Below are positions 1-8,184 of a stretch of DNA of 64,000 nucleotides, piece after piece; the first letter of the stretch is position 1, and the number at the start of each line of letters is the position of its first letter. Under the pieces are notes generated by a model. That model was not told the origin of the DNA. It saw only the letters and a program-made list of their open reading frames with translations, and did no database searches. The stretch spans positions 434,001 to 498,000 of the forward strand of contig NZ_JADCKC010000003.1 in assembly GCF_014982805.1 (NCBI RefSeq), read 5' to 3'. The position numbers and the translations under genes were made by a program. The stretch comes from Gemmiger gallinarum (GTDB lineage: Bacteria > Bacillota > Clostridia > Oscillospirales > Ruminococcaceae).

Positions 1-758
1 AGGGCTGCCAGATCGTAGGTGGGCTCACCGGGCTCAGCGGTGGCGGCCTGGACAATGTTGCCGCTTTCGGTCATCACCGTCAGGCTGACACGGGTGATGT
101 TGCCCGGGGAGGTGATGGTGCCGGAAGGCGTAAAGCTTTCACCGGTGTGCAGGCGGCTGGGATAGGAGGCCGCCGTGGCGGTCAGGGCAGGGCCCAGGCC
201 GCTGGAACGGTTGATGTCGCTGGCCACGAACCAGTAGGACGCAGCGTTGGGGATGGAGATGGTGGCCGAGGAGACCGGAATGCGGCCTGCCGGCGCTGCG
301 GTGGAGGGATCGGCACAGTAAAAGGTGCCGCCGGTGTAATCGGTGACCAGAATGGCATGGGGAACGCTGCGGTTATATACCACAATGCCCTCGGGGTGCT
401 CCTTGAGCAGGGAGATCAGCTGATCTTCCACACTTTCGTCCTTCTCAAAGTAGGCGTGCTGGACCTCGATCCCCAGCATGGAGAAGTCATGGGAGAGTCC
501 TACATAGCTCCACGCCACACGGCGCAGGCTGGACTCGGTGATGGAGTCCCAGTTGTCGAGACCATCTAAGTAAGCACGGCGGCGCATCATCATGGCTGCC
601 GACGCCAGCGTGCAGGTGGAGCTTGTCTGCTGCTTTGCGTAAAATTCAGTGATTGAACGCAGGTCTTCAGCAAAGGTGGCCGGTATTGCGGCAAACATCA
701 GGCATATTGCCAGAAACAATGCAAGCAGTCGTTTGTGTGCAAGCAATCGTTTGTGCAT
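1..758 (-). CDS. Secreted C39-like cysteine peptidase domain protein, 3' end cut by window edge
   Basis: An open frame of 252 codons runs from an ATG at 756-758 off the left edge. Residues 1-30 form a signal peptide (basic start, hydrophobic core, ATFA before the likely cleavage). The mature part begins with a segment resembling papain-like C39/NlpC-type peptidases: QQTSSTC with Cys49 in TCTLASAAMM, His134 in VPHAILVTDY and Asp150 in CADPS, spaced like a Cys-His-Asp triad. From about residue 190 the chain is Ser/Thr-rich and looks like a beta-sandwich cell-surface region. GGAAG lies about 12 bases before the start. I infer an exported peptidase or inactive relative with a surface-binding tail. 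The family call rests on the triad pattern only. Confidence 0.6.
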   Translation of the reverse strand, partial: MHKRLLAHKRLLALFLAICLMFAAIPATFAEDLRSITEFYAKQQTSSTCTLASAAMMMRRRAYLDGLDNWDSITESSLRRVAWSYVGLSHDFSMLGIEVQHAYFEKDESVEDQLISLLKEHPEGIVVYNRSVPHAILVTDYTGGTFYCADPSTAAPAGRIPVSSATISIPNAASYWFVASDINRSSGLGPALTATAASYPSRLHTGESFTPSGTITSPGNITRVSLTVMTESGNIVQAATAEPGEPTYDLAA

Positions 759-838
759 GGGCGGCGGTACTTCCTTTCGTAAGAACTGTTGCTGCGGCAC
801 ATTCCGCAGCGATCCCTCGTCGGGTTAACGCAATTTAT

Positions 839-867
839 AGTTTACAACTTATTTACAGTCCTGTCAA
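839..867 (-). promoter_or_regulatory. Sigma-A promoter for the C39-like gene
   Basis: Read on the minus strand: TTGACA (862-867), a 17-base spacer and TAAACT (839-844), about 80 bases before the ATG at 758. The surrounding sequence is AT-rich compared with its neighbours. Confidence 0.6.
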
Positions 868-1020
868 TTCGACAACCTGCCGTTTTCATCGGCCAGATTT
901 TGGCACGGGACCAACATTTTGCGCCGTCATGCAGCTTTTCCCCCATCCGCTTTTCACCCTCAAAGCGGGAAATTTCACATCTGTATCCCGCCGGGCCTGT
1001 CCCTTTTTTCAAGCGCGGCA

Positions 1021-1057
1021 GGCGCCGCAGACCCTGCTTTCCGGTGTCTGCGGCGCC
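1021..1057. repeat. Perfect 12-bp inverted repeat in the 759-1129 intergenic gap
   Basis: GGCGCCGCAGAC (1021-1032) pairs perfectly with GTCTGCGGCGCC (1046-1057) around a 13-base loop. It lies downstream of the peptidoglycan-binding gene and could end its transcript, but no T-run follows on either strand. Apart from this and the promoter, the 371-base gap shows no gene. Confidence 0.45.
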
Positions 1058-1129
1058 CTGGTTCGGCGGCCGGTACTCAGCCCTTATGCGGGCAACCGTT
1101 TGCTTTTCTGTCCCGTCTTCCGGCCATCC

Positions 1130-1618
1130 TTACAGACCGAACAGATCGTTCCAGGTCCGGCGGCCGATCACCCCGTCCTCGTTCAGCCCTTCCACTGTCT
1201 GGTAGGCCTGAACGGCTTCCCTGGTCTTTTCACCAAAGTCACCGTCCGCTTCCAGAGAAAGCACCAGAGCCTGCAGCTTCTGCTGGGCGCTCTTGACGGT
1301 GGCACCGCTCTGACCCATGCGGAGGGGGATGCCCGGGTAGATGTTGTCCGGCGCGGACTGGTCCGCTGCCGCCTGATACAGCCCGTCCCAGGTTTCCGGC
1401 CCCACCTCGCCGTCGCTGTGAAGTCCCGCCACCATCTGGAAGGTCTTGACTGCCATGGCGGTGGCGCTGCCGTAACGGCCATCCACCTTCACCGGACGGA
1501 TGGCCGTCCACCGGCGGCGGACGCTGTTGAGCCAGGTCTGCACCAGGGCCACGTCCGGCCCACGGGAACCGCTGCGTAAAAGTTTGCCCCAATACGGAGG
1601 CTGCGCTGTGCTGGGCAT
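1130..1618 (-). CDS. Peptidoglycan-binding domain protein (two PG_binding_1 repeats)
   Basis: This is a 162-residue protein made of two peptidoglycan-binding-1 repeats, roughly residues 14-80 and 95-160. Each carries the usual signature: GPDVALVQTWLN with DGRYGSATAMAVKTFQ, then GATVKSAQQKL with DGDFGEKTREAVQAYQ, and each ends in a G.IG..TW motif. No catalytic domain and no clear signal peptide are visible, so export is unproven. The family binds cell-wall peptide stems and often accompanies lytic enzymes or spore cortex proteins. It lies 98 bases downstream of glyA behind a terminator, so it is probably transcribed on its own. Confidence 0.8.
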   Translation of the reverse strand: MPSTAQPPYWGKLLRSGSRGPDVALVQTWLNSVRRRWTAIRPVKVDGRYGSATAMAVKTFQMVAGLHSDGEVGPETWDGLYQAAADQSAPDNIYPGIPLRMGQSGATVKSAQQKLQALVLSLEADGDFGEKTREAVQAYQTVEGLNEDGVIGRRTWNDLFGL

Positions 1619-1642
1619 GAAAAGTCAGCTCCTTTCCCCAAA

Positions 1643-1687
1643 ATGGATGGCACGGCAGCAGCCCGGTGCGGGTCCGCTGCCGTGCCA
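1643..1687 (-). terminator. Rho-independent terminator of glyA
   Basis: On the minus strand an 11-bp stem (arms 1677-1687 and 1648-1658, TGGCACGGCAG) closes a GC-rich loop and is followed by a short T-run. It sits just beyond the glyA stop. Confidence 0.55.
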
Positions 1688-1716
1688 TTCCAGCACAGTG
1701 TATGCGCGAAGGTCCG

Positions 1717-2970
1717 TTACTGATACAGGGGGAAGCGCTCCACCAGACCGGCAACCCGGTCGGCGACCTCGGCTTTCTTGCCCTCAAAGTCAAAGATGCA
1801 GTCGGCGATGCAGTCGGCAATGACTTTCATCTCGTCGGGGCCCATGCCGCGGGTGGTCACAGCGGGGGTGCCCACACGGACGCCGCTGGTCACAAAGGGG
1901 CTGCGCTTTTCGCCGGGGACGGTGTTCTTGTTAGCGGTGATGTGCACCTCGTCCAGGTTGTGCTCCAGCTCCTTGCCGGTGCAGTCCACGTCGGACAGGT
2001 CGATGAGCATGAGGTGGTTGTCGGTGCCGCCGGAGACCAGCTTGACGCCCCGGTCGGTGAGGGCGGCGGCCATGGCCTGGGCATTTTCCACAATGCGGCG
2101 GGCGTAGTCCTTGAACTCAGGCCTGAGGGCCTCCCCGAAGCAGACTGCCTTGGCGGCGATGATGTGCTCCAGCGGGCCGCCCTGGGTGCCCGGGAAGATG
2201 GCGGAGTTGATGCGCTTGATCAGATACTCGTTGTTGGTCAGGATCAGGCCACCGCGGGGGCCCCGCAGCGTCTTGTGGGTGGTGGTGGTGACCACGTCGG
2301 CGTAAGGCACCGGATTCTGGTGCTGGCCGCCCGCCACCAGGCCGGCAATGTGGGCCATATCCACCATGAGCATGGCGCCGTAGCCGTGGGCAATCTCGGC
2401 CAGACGGGCAAAGTCGATGGCCCGGGGATAGGCGGAAGCGCCTGCCACCAGCAGCTTGGGGCGGACCTTGTTCACCTGCTTGGCAAGGGCGTCATAGTCA
2501 ATGTAGCCGTTGTCATCCACGCCGTAGGCCACGAAGTTGTAGTTCTTGCCGCTCATATTGACGGGAGAGCCGTGGGTCAGGTGACCGCCCTGGGACAGGT
2601 CCATGCCCATGACGGTATCCCCCACGTTGAGCAGCGCAAAGTAGACGGCCAGGTTGGCCTGGGCGCCCGAATGGGGCTGGACGTTGGCGTACTTGGCGCC
2701 GAACAGCTCACAGGCACGGGCAATGGCGATGTTTTCCACCTCGTCCACGTACTGGCAGCCGCCGTAGTAACGGTGCGCGGGATAGCCCTCGGCATACTTG
2801 TTGGTCAGCACGCTGCCCATGGCGGCCATGACCGCCGGGGAGACAATGTTCTCGCTGGCAATCAGCTCGATGTTCTGGCGCTGGCGGCCAAGCTCCCGTC
2901 CCATGGCGGCGGCAACCTCGGGGTCGCTGCCGGCCACAAAGCCGATGGTGTCCATCATGTCCTGATACAT
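1717..2970 (-). CDS. glyA: Serine hydroxymethyltransferase
   Basis: Cytosolic PLP enzyme that interconverts serine and glycine while loading one-carbon units onto tetrahydrofolate. The 417-residue length is normal for bacterial GlyA. Hallmarks are ELIASEN near residue 36, [14 protein letters not shown] (66-79), the PLP-binding lysine K233 in [14 protein letters not shown], and [11 protein letters not shown]. An AGGAG-type site precedes the ATG. It lies downstream of hisB but is separated from it by a small hairpin terminator, so the two are probably separate units. No glycine riboswitch is visible upstream. Confidence 0.97.
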   Translation of the reverse strand: MYQDMMDTIGFVAGSDPEVAAAMGRELGRQRQNIELIASENIVSPAVMAAMGSVLTNKYAEGYPAHRYYGGCQYVDEVENIAIARACELFGAKYANVQPHSGAQANLAVYFALLNVGDTVMGMDLSQGGHLTHGSPVNMSGKNYNFVAYGVDDNGYIDYDALAKQVNKVRPKLLVAGASAYPRAIDFARLAEIAHGYGAMLMVDMAHIAGLVAGGQHQNPVPYADVVTTTTHKTLRGPRGGLILTNNEYLIKRINSAIFPGTQGGPLEHIIAAKAVCFGEALRPEFKDYARRIVENAQAMAAALTDRGVKLVSGGTDNHLMLIDLSDVDCTGKELEHNLDEVHITANKNTVPGEKRSPFVTSGVRVGTPAVTTRGMGPDEMKVIADCIADCIFDFEGKKAEVADRVAGLVERFPLYQ

Positions 2971-3006
2971 ACTTTCGTCGCTCCTCTCATATGGTTCCAG
3001 AATTTC

Positions 3007-3027
3007 AAAAGCGGGGCCCCGCCCCGC
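3007..3027 (-). terminator. Small hairpin terminator after hisB
   Basis: Minus-strand GCGGGGC-GGG-GCCCCGC stem-loop followed by TTTT, between the hisB stop and the glyA start. Confidence 0.5.
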
Positions 3028-3042
3028 AGGGTAACAACAGGA

Positions 3043-3630
3043 TTACAGCGCCCCCTTGGTGGACAGCACCCCCTGGATGCGGGGGTCAGGCCTGGTGGCC
3101 GCGTCCAGCGCCTTGGCAAAGGCCTTAAACATGGCCTCCAGCTTGTGGTGGTCGTTGGCGCCGTACAACACCTTGAGGTGCAGGTTCATGGCGGCGGAAT
3201 AGCTCACCGCGTAAAAGAATTCCCGGGCCATCTGGGTGTCCATGCCGCCGCAGGCCGGGGTATCAAAGGCGGCGTCGTAGACAAAATAGGGGCGCCCGCC
3301 CAGGTCTATTGCACACAGAGCCAGGGTCTCATCCATGGGCAGCAGGCTGCTGCCATAGCGGGCAATGCCGGCCTTGTCCCCCAAAGCCTGGCGCAGGGCC
3401 GTGCCCAGCACGATGCCCACATCCTCGATGGTGTGGTGGCAGTCCACCTCCAGATCCCCATTGCAGTGCAGGGTCAGGTCAAACAGGCCGTGGCGGGCAA
3501 AGCCGTTGAGCATGTGGTCGAAAAAACCGATGCCGGTCTGGATATCGGTCTTGCCGGAGCCATCCAGCTCCAGTGTCAGGGTAATATCGGTCTCCCGCGT
3601 TTTGCGCGTGACGGTGGCTTTGCGTGACAT
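3043..3630 (-). CDS. hisB: Imidazoleglycerol-phosphate dehydratase
   Basis: Catalyses the dehydration of imidazole glycerol phosphate to imidazole acetol phosphate in histidine biosynthesis. The ATG at 3630 is chosen (195 residues, the normal monofunctional length) because GGAAAGGGG lies just before it. A longer frame to 3672 adds residues that do not fit the family. Manganese-binding histidine motifs are present: FFDHMLNGFARHG, DCHHTIEDVG and NDHHKLEAMFKA. No other his genes are in the window, so this copy is separated from the rest of the pathway here, or the his genes are scattered. Confidence 0.96.
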   Translation of the reverse strand: MSRKATVTRKTRETDITLTLELDGSGKTDIQTGIGFFDHMLNGFARHGLFDLTLHCNGDLEVDCHHTIEDVGIVLGTALRQALGDKAGIARYGSSLLPMDETLALCAIDLGGRPYFVYDAAFDTPACGGMDTQMAREFFYAVSYSAAMNLHLKVLYGANDHHKLEAMFKAFAKALDAATRPDPRIQGVLSTKGAL

Positions 3631-3841
3631 GTCAGTCCCCTTTCCGGCACACAGGAGATCCCGGGCCGCCATAAAAATGTACGGTTTAACTATACCACCC
3701 CCAAACCCCCGGCGTCAACCGCACTTTGCCGGTCCGTTTTTGCCGTAACAGCTTCAAAAAGCGGGCTTTGGGGGATGAATGGCCCCGGGCGGCGGACAGC
3801 TGCGGACGGACACGGATTTTTCCAATAGAGTTTACGAATTC

Positions 3842-3901
3842 GCAACAACTTTTGTTGCTGTGCGCGGTACAATATTTGATGCAAAGATACAAAATCTTTG
3901 C
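3842..3901 (+). promoter_or_regulatory. Two palindromes upstream of the dnaK paralogue
   Basis: Two perfect inverted repeats lie before the start: GCAACAA-ctt-TTGTTGC (3842-3858) and GCAAAGAT-acaaa-ATCTTTGC (3881-3901). A TACAAT hexamer lies between them (3869-3874). Neither resembles the CIRCE element of HrcA. They could be operators or mRNA 5' structures. Confidence 0.4.
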
Positions 3902-3955
3902 CATGCGGTCCGGTTCGCCGCGGCCGTGTTTTCCTGTTTGAAAGGACATGCAGGT

Positions 3956-5746
3956 ATGAGCAAAATCATCGGAATCGACCTCGGCACCACAAACAGCTGT
4001 GTCGCGGTCATTGAGGGCGGCAAGCCTGTGGTCATCCCCAACGCAGAGGGGCAGCGCACCACACCGTCGGTAGTGGCTTTTGCCAAAAACGGCGAGCGTC
4101 TGGTGGGCGAGCCTGCCAAGCGCCAGGCGGTGACCAATGCCTGCCGGACTCTCAGCAGCGTCAAGCGCAGCATGGGAGAGGACACCCGCTTTTCCATCGA
4201 CGGGCGGCAGTATTCTCCCCAGGAGATCAGCGCCCTGATCCTGCAGAAGCTCAAAACCGACGCCGAAGCCTATCTGGGCGAACCCGTCACCGAGGCCGTC
4301 ATCACCGTGCCGGCCTACTTCAACGATGCCCAGCGTCAGGCCACCAAGGATGCCGGACGCATCGCCGGGCTCAATGTCCGCCGCATCATCAACGAGCCCA
4401 CCGCCGCTGCCCTGGCTTATGGTCTGGACAACGGCCGCACTCAGAAGGTCATGGTCTACGACCTGGGCGGCGGCACCTTTGACGTATCCCTCATCCAAAT
4501 CGGGGACGGGGTGGTACAGGTGCTGGCCACCTGCGGCGACAACCATCTGGGCGGCGACGACTTTGACGCCCGGGTGGTCGCCTGGCTGACCGAACAGTTC
4601 CGCGCCGAGCATGGCATTGATCTCTCCTGCGACACTGTGGCCATGCAGCGCATCCGGGAGGAGGCCGAGAAGGCCAAGAAGGAGCTTTCCAGCGCCACCG
4701 TCACCGAGATCAACCTGCCATTCATCACCACGAGCGCCGAGGGCCCGCTCCATCTGCTGGCCACCCTGACCCGTGCCAAATTTGACGAGCTCACCGCTGA
4801 TCTGGTGGAGCGCACCGCCCTGCCGGTGAAAAACGCCCTGTGCGACGCCGGACTGGCCGCCAACGACCTGGACCAGGTATTGCTGGTGGGCGGGTCCACC
4901 CGCATCCCCGCCGTGCAGGCCAAGGTCATGCGGATGATCGATCTGGAGCCGTCCAAGACCCTCAACCCCGACGAGTGCGTGGCGCTGGGCGCTGCGGTGC
5001 AGGCGGGACGGCTGGGCGGCGAGATATTGTCCGGCGGGCAGGATCTGCTGCTGTTGGATGTCACCCCTCTCACCCTGTCCATTGAGACGGTGGGCGGAGT
5101 GGCCACCCACCTCATCGACCGCAACTCGGCCATTCCCACCCGGTTCTCCAAAATCTTCACCACGGCGGCGCCCTTCCAGAGCACCGTGGAGATCAAGGTG
5201 CTTCAGGGCGAGCGGGAATTTGCCCGGGACAACAAGCTGCTGGGCACCTTTACCCTGCGGGGCATCAAGCGCGCCTGGGCGGGCGTACCCCAGATCGAGG
5301 TCACCTTTGACATCGACGCCAACGGTATTGTCAAGGTCAGCGCCCGGGACCTGGACACCGGCAAGGAACAGAGCATCACCATTTCTGGCAGCTCCAACCT
5401 CAGCGAGGAGGAGATCCGCCGGGCCATGAACGATGCCGCCATGTATGCCGGGCAAGACCAGGCCCGCAAGGCCGCCATCGAGGCGGTCAATGCCGGGGAG
5501 TCCGCTGTCTACCGGGTCAACACCGCCCTGGGCTCCAAGACGGGCAAGGCCCTGGACCGGGAGTCCAAGAGCCGCATTAAGGATGCCGAGCGCCAGCTGG
5601 AACGCACCCTGAAGCACAAGAAGCCCGAAAAGATGACCCCCGACGACACCGCCCGGATCAACGCCGCCCGGGAGGCGCTGGAAGCCGCCGCGGCCCAGCT
5701 GCTCTCCGCCTGGGAGGCGCAGCAGAGTGCTCAGCCGCAAAAATAA
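3956..5746 (+). CDS. DnaK-type Hsp70 chaperone, short stand-alone paralogue
   Basis: An Hsp70 ATPase/substrate-binding protein of 596 residues. The nucleotide-binding domain shows [14 protein letters not shown] at the start, [22 protein letters not shown] and [10 protein letters not shown]. The substrate-binding beta domain includes [11 protein letters not shown] and the NKLLGTF segment. The ATG at 3956 follows AAAGGACATG. The C-terminal lid is short and ends in Gln/Ala-rich sequence without the usual acidic EEVD-like tail. No grpE, dnaJ or hrcA lies nearby, unlike the classical heat-shock operon, so this is probably a second Hsp70. It could still be the only copy if the operon has dispersed. 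Confidence 0.85.
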   Translation: MSKIIGIDLGTTNSCVAVIEGGKPVVIPNAEGQRTTPSVVAFAKNGERLVGEPAKRQAVTNACRTLSSVKRSMGEDTRFSIDGRQYSPQEISALILQKLKTDAEAYLGEPVTEAVITVPAYFNDAQRQATKDAGRIAGLNVRRIINEPTAAALAYGLDNGRTQKVMVYDLGGGTFDVSLIQIGDGVVQVLATCGDNHLGGDDFDARVVAWLTEQFRAEHGIDLSCDTVAMQRIREEAEKAKKELSSATVTEINLPFITTSAEGPLHLLATLTRAKFDELTADLVERTALPVKNALCDAGLAANDLDQVLLVGGSTRIPAVQAKVMRMIDLEPSKTLNPDECVALGAAVQAGRLGGEILSGGQDLLLLDVTPLTLSIETVGGVATHLIDRNSAIPTRFSKIFTTAAPFQSTVEIKVLQGEREFARDNKLLGTFTLRGIKRAWAGVPQIEVTFDIDANGIVKVSARDLDTGKEQSITISGSSNLSEEEIRRAMNDAAMYAGQDQARKAAIEAVNAGESAVYRVNTALGSKTGKALDRESKSRIKDAERQLERTLKHKKPEKMTPDDTARINAAREALEAAAAQLLSAWEAQQSAQPQK

Positions 5747-5912
5747 CCGTAAACTTCAAACTGTCGTCTGACCCGTGTTCCCTTGCCGTCTGATGCGGCG
5801 GGAGCACGGGTCCTTCGCAGGTTTGTCCCCCTTTCCCTGCGTGCTGCGGTGCCGTTCAAACCGGCTTTTTGCGCAGGGATGGGTATATTTGTTTTGTCTG
5901 GAGGTATGTTGT

Positions 5913-6782
5913 ATGCCGGAACTTCCCAAGAATTCTGTTCTGCTGCTGGAGGGCGGCTCCTTCCGCGGCTGCTACACCAGCGGCGCGCTGGACGTTCTGA
6001 TGGAAAAGGACATCTATTTCCCCGCTGTGGCTGCCGTATCGGCGGGTGGACTCAATGCCGTCAACTATCTGGCCCGTCAGCCGGGGCGCAGTGCCCGCAT
6101 CAACCTGTGCTACCGTCATGATCCCCGCTATATGGGCCCCCTGGCGGTGCTGCGCAATCGGGGTGTGGTGGGCTTCCGCTATCTCTTCGGCAGCCTGGCC
6201 GAGAAGGAGCCCTTCGATTACGAAACCTTCAACGCCAGCACCCAGCGTCTGGTCTCGGTGGTCACCAACGTCAACACCGGCCGCCCCGAATACTTTGAAA
6301 AAGGTCATTGCTCTGACTTTATCCGCGCGGTGATCGCCTCGGCCTCCATGCCGCTGTGCAGCCTGCCCGTCAAGATCGACGGCAAACCCTATCTGGACGG
6401 CGGCTGTTCCTGCTCCATTCCCCTGGACTGGGCCCTGGAACAGGGCTTCGAGCACATCGTCGTTGTGGCCACCCAGGCCAAGGGCTACCGTAAACCGGTG
6501 ACCTCCCAGCGGATGGTGGACCTGTACAGCGACTTTTACGCCTCTCATCCCCGGTTTTTCGCCTCCCTGCTGACCATGGATCTGCGCTACAACGCCCTGA
6601 TGGACCGGATGGACCAGCTGGAAGCCGAGGGCCGCATCTTTGTGCTGCGTCCCGGCCGTCCCGTGGATGTGGGCCGCTTTGAGGGGGATACCAACAAGCT
6701 GCTGACCCTCATCAACGAAGGCCGGGAGGAAGCCCGGGAGGCTCTGCCCGCTATGGGTCGCTATCTGGGAGTGGAGCTGTAA
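5913..6782 (+). CDS. Patatin-like phospholipase/esterase
   Basis: A 289-residue patatin-family serine hydrolase of the bacterial RssA/YjjU type. The glycine-rich oxyanion segment LEGGSFRGCYTSG (12-24), the nucleophile Ser43 in AVSAGGLNAV and the dyad partner Asp162 in YLDGGCS are all present. The nucleophile elbow reads A-V-S-A-G rather than the usual G-x-S-x-G. No signal peptide is visible, so it acts in the cytosol or at the inner membrane face on acyl lipids. The ATG at 5913 follows GGAGG. Confidence 0.85.
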   Translation: MPELPKNSVLLLEGGSFRGCYTSGALDVLMEKDIYFPAVAAVSAGGLNAVNYLARQPGRSARINLCYRHDPRYMGPLAVLRNRGVVGFRYLFGSLAEKEPFDYETFNASTQRLVSVVTNVNTGRPEYFEKGHCSDFIRAVIASASMPLCSLPVKIDGKPYLDGGCSCSIPLDWALEQGFEHIVVVATQAKGYRKPVTSQRMVDLYSDFYASHPRFFASLLTMDLRYNALMDRMDQLEAEGRIFVLRPGRPVDVGRFEGDTNKLLTLINEGREEAREALPAMGRYLGVEL

Positions 6783-6897
6783 GCTTCATGCCCCGCGGGC
6801 ATGGCATAGCGGTCAAAACAGGTATTTTACATTGCCGGGCGGCGGGTCTACAATACAGTCAGAAGAAATCATTCCGGCTGTCAAGGAGGCCTGCACC

Positions 6898-7311
6898 ATG
6901 GCAAACAAGATCGAGTACGAGGTCTTTCCCCGGGGCGGCGAAAACACCGCCTACGCCCGGTATTTCACCGGCACATCCTATCTGAACATGCTTACCACCC
7001 AGGGCGTGTCCATCGGCAACGTGACCTTTAAGCCCGGCTGCCGCAACAACTGGCACATTCACCATGCAAAAAGCGGCGGCGGCCAGATCCTGCTGGTCAC
7101 CGGCGGCCGGGGCTGGTATCAGGAGTGGGGCCAGCCCGCCCGGGAGCTGCACACCGGCGACGTGGTGGTCATCCCCGCCGGGGTCAAGCACTGGCACGGC
7201 GCTGCCCGGGACAGCTGGTTTGTCCATCTGGCCGTGGAGGTTCCCGGGGAGGAGACCTCCAACGAGTGGCTGGAACCGGTGGACGATGAACAGTACGGTG
7301 CACTCGACTGA
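6898..7311 (+). CDS. Small cupin-domain protein
   Basis: A 137-residue single-domain cupin. Motif 1 reads NNWHIHHAKSGGGQILLVTGG and motif 2 reads GDVVVIPAGVKHWHGA, giving His-His and a late His as likely metal ligands. Related proteins bind a divalent metal and are often annotated as quercetin-dioxygenase-like or carboxymuconolactone-associated cupins. The substrate is unknown. AAGGAGG stands before the ATG at 6898. It is followed by an intrinsic terminator. Confidence 0.8.
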   Translation: MANKIEYEVFPRGGENTAYARYFTGTSYLNMLTTQGVSIGNVTFKPGCRNNWHIHHAKSGGGQILLVTGGRGWYQEWGQPARELHTGDVVVIPAGVKHWHGAARDSWFVHLAVEVPGEETSNEWLEPVDDEQYGALD

Positions 7312-7345
7312 GTTTTTCCCTTTTTCCTTACAGCAAGCTGAAATC

Positions 7346-7383
7346 ACGGCGGGATCGCCCGGCAGGGCGGTTCCGCCGTTTTG
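7346..7383 (+). terminator. Rho-independent terminator after the cupin gene
   Basis: ACGGCGG (7346-7352) pairs with CCGCCGT (7373-7379), with an inner CGCCC/GGGCG helix, and is followed by TTTTG. The remaining 260 bases to the next promoter show no gene. Confidence 0.65.
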
Positions 7384-7641
7384 TGTTACTGCGGTGGCAG
7401 TCCAGGCGGGCAGGCAGCAGCTTTCACAAAAGTTTCGTTTTCCCATGCAGCAGGTTGACCAAGAGTCCTGTTTCATAGTCAATGCGGCTGCCGAAGGCCG
7501 CAGCGGCGGCATCTGCGGGGCAGAAGCCTTCCCCGCTCCATAATCAGTCTCCGGGGGCCGGCAGCCAAAATGCACGATATTCCGAGTATTTGTGCGCATC
7601 TGTGCCGGGAAGAAAATTCCTGTTCCCGGGCAGGGTGCGCG

Positions 7642-7670
7642 TTGCGGTTTTCGGCAAAAGCGTATATAAT
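7642..7670 (+). promoter_or_regulatory. Sigma-A promoter before the ygjP-like remnant and flippase
   Basis: TTGCGG (7642-7647), a 17-base spacer and a consensus TATAAT (7665-7670), about 40 bases before the ATG at 7709. It can also serve the flippase gene downstream. Confidence 0.65.
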
Positions 7671-7708
7671 AGAATAAATGCTGCCATGGGCAGAGAGGAG
7701 GCGTCGGC

Positions 7709-8172
7709 ATGCCGCAGCAGCGCTGTGCCGGCGGGGTGAGCTTTACCCTCACCCGCCGCCGGGTGAAAAATCTCAACCTGCGGGTGCGGGCCGACGGCAG
7801 TGTGGCTGTCAGTGCGCCGTCCTCCATGCCGGTGGGCGTCATCGATGCCTTTGTGGCCCGGCGGGCCGCCTGGGTGCTCCGTACCCAGGACCGGTTTGCC
7901 CGCCGCCGTGCCGCAGAGGCCGCTCAGCCTCTGCCCGACAGGGGGGAGGCTCTGGCCGGTATGCGCGCCCTGTGTGAGGCCTGGTGGCCGTATTTTGCCG
8001 GCCGCTGCCCCGGCCCCATGCCTGCCGTGCGGGTGCGCGACATGCACACCCGCTGGGGCAGCTGCAGCCTGCGCACCCGGACCACTCCCCCGCCTTCTGG
8101 GCGAAGGTCGCCCGTCTGCTGCCCGACTACGCCGCGCGGCGCGCCATGCTGCGCACCGGAGAGACCCGATAG
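7709..8172 (+). pseudogene. YgjP/DUF45-type metallopeptidase, internally deleted and frameshifted
   Basis: The N-terminal part (from ATG 7709, AGGAGG upstream) matches the YgjP/DUF45 family down to the conserved MHTRWGSCS near 8041-8067. The frame then leaves the family. The family C-terminus HSPAFWAKVARLLPDY resumes at once in another frame (about 8090-8172, stop TAG 8170). The roughly 33 residues that normally lie between, including the HELxH zinc site, are absent. A deletion of about 100 bases not divisible by three explains this. The reading frame as it stands would give a 168-residue chain with no active site, so the gene is almost certainly dead. Confidence 0.8.
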
Positions 8173-8184
8173 GGAGGGAACATT

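Noticed and set aside
653-1579. 308-codon plus-strand open frame
   Set aside because: Crosses the promoter and start of the C39-like gene and lies opposite the peptidoglycan-binding gene; no motifs.
1666-3627. 653-codon plus-strand open frame across glyA and hisB
   Set aside because: Spans two well-supported genes on the other strand and their intergenic terminator.
3686-5740. Long minus-strand open frame opposite the dnaK paralogue
   Set aside because: It is a GC-rich shadow: Gly/Leu/Val-heavy translation without motifs, no ribosome site, exactly opposite an intact Hsp70 gene.
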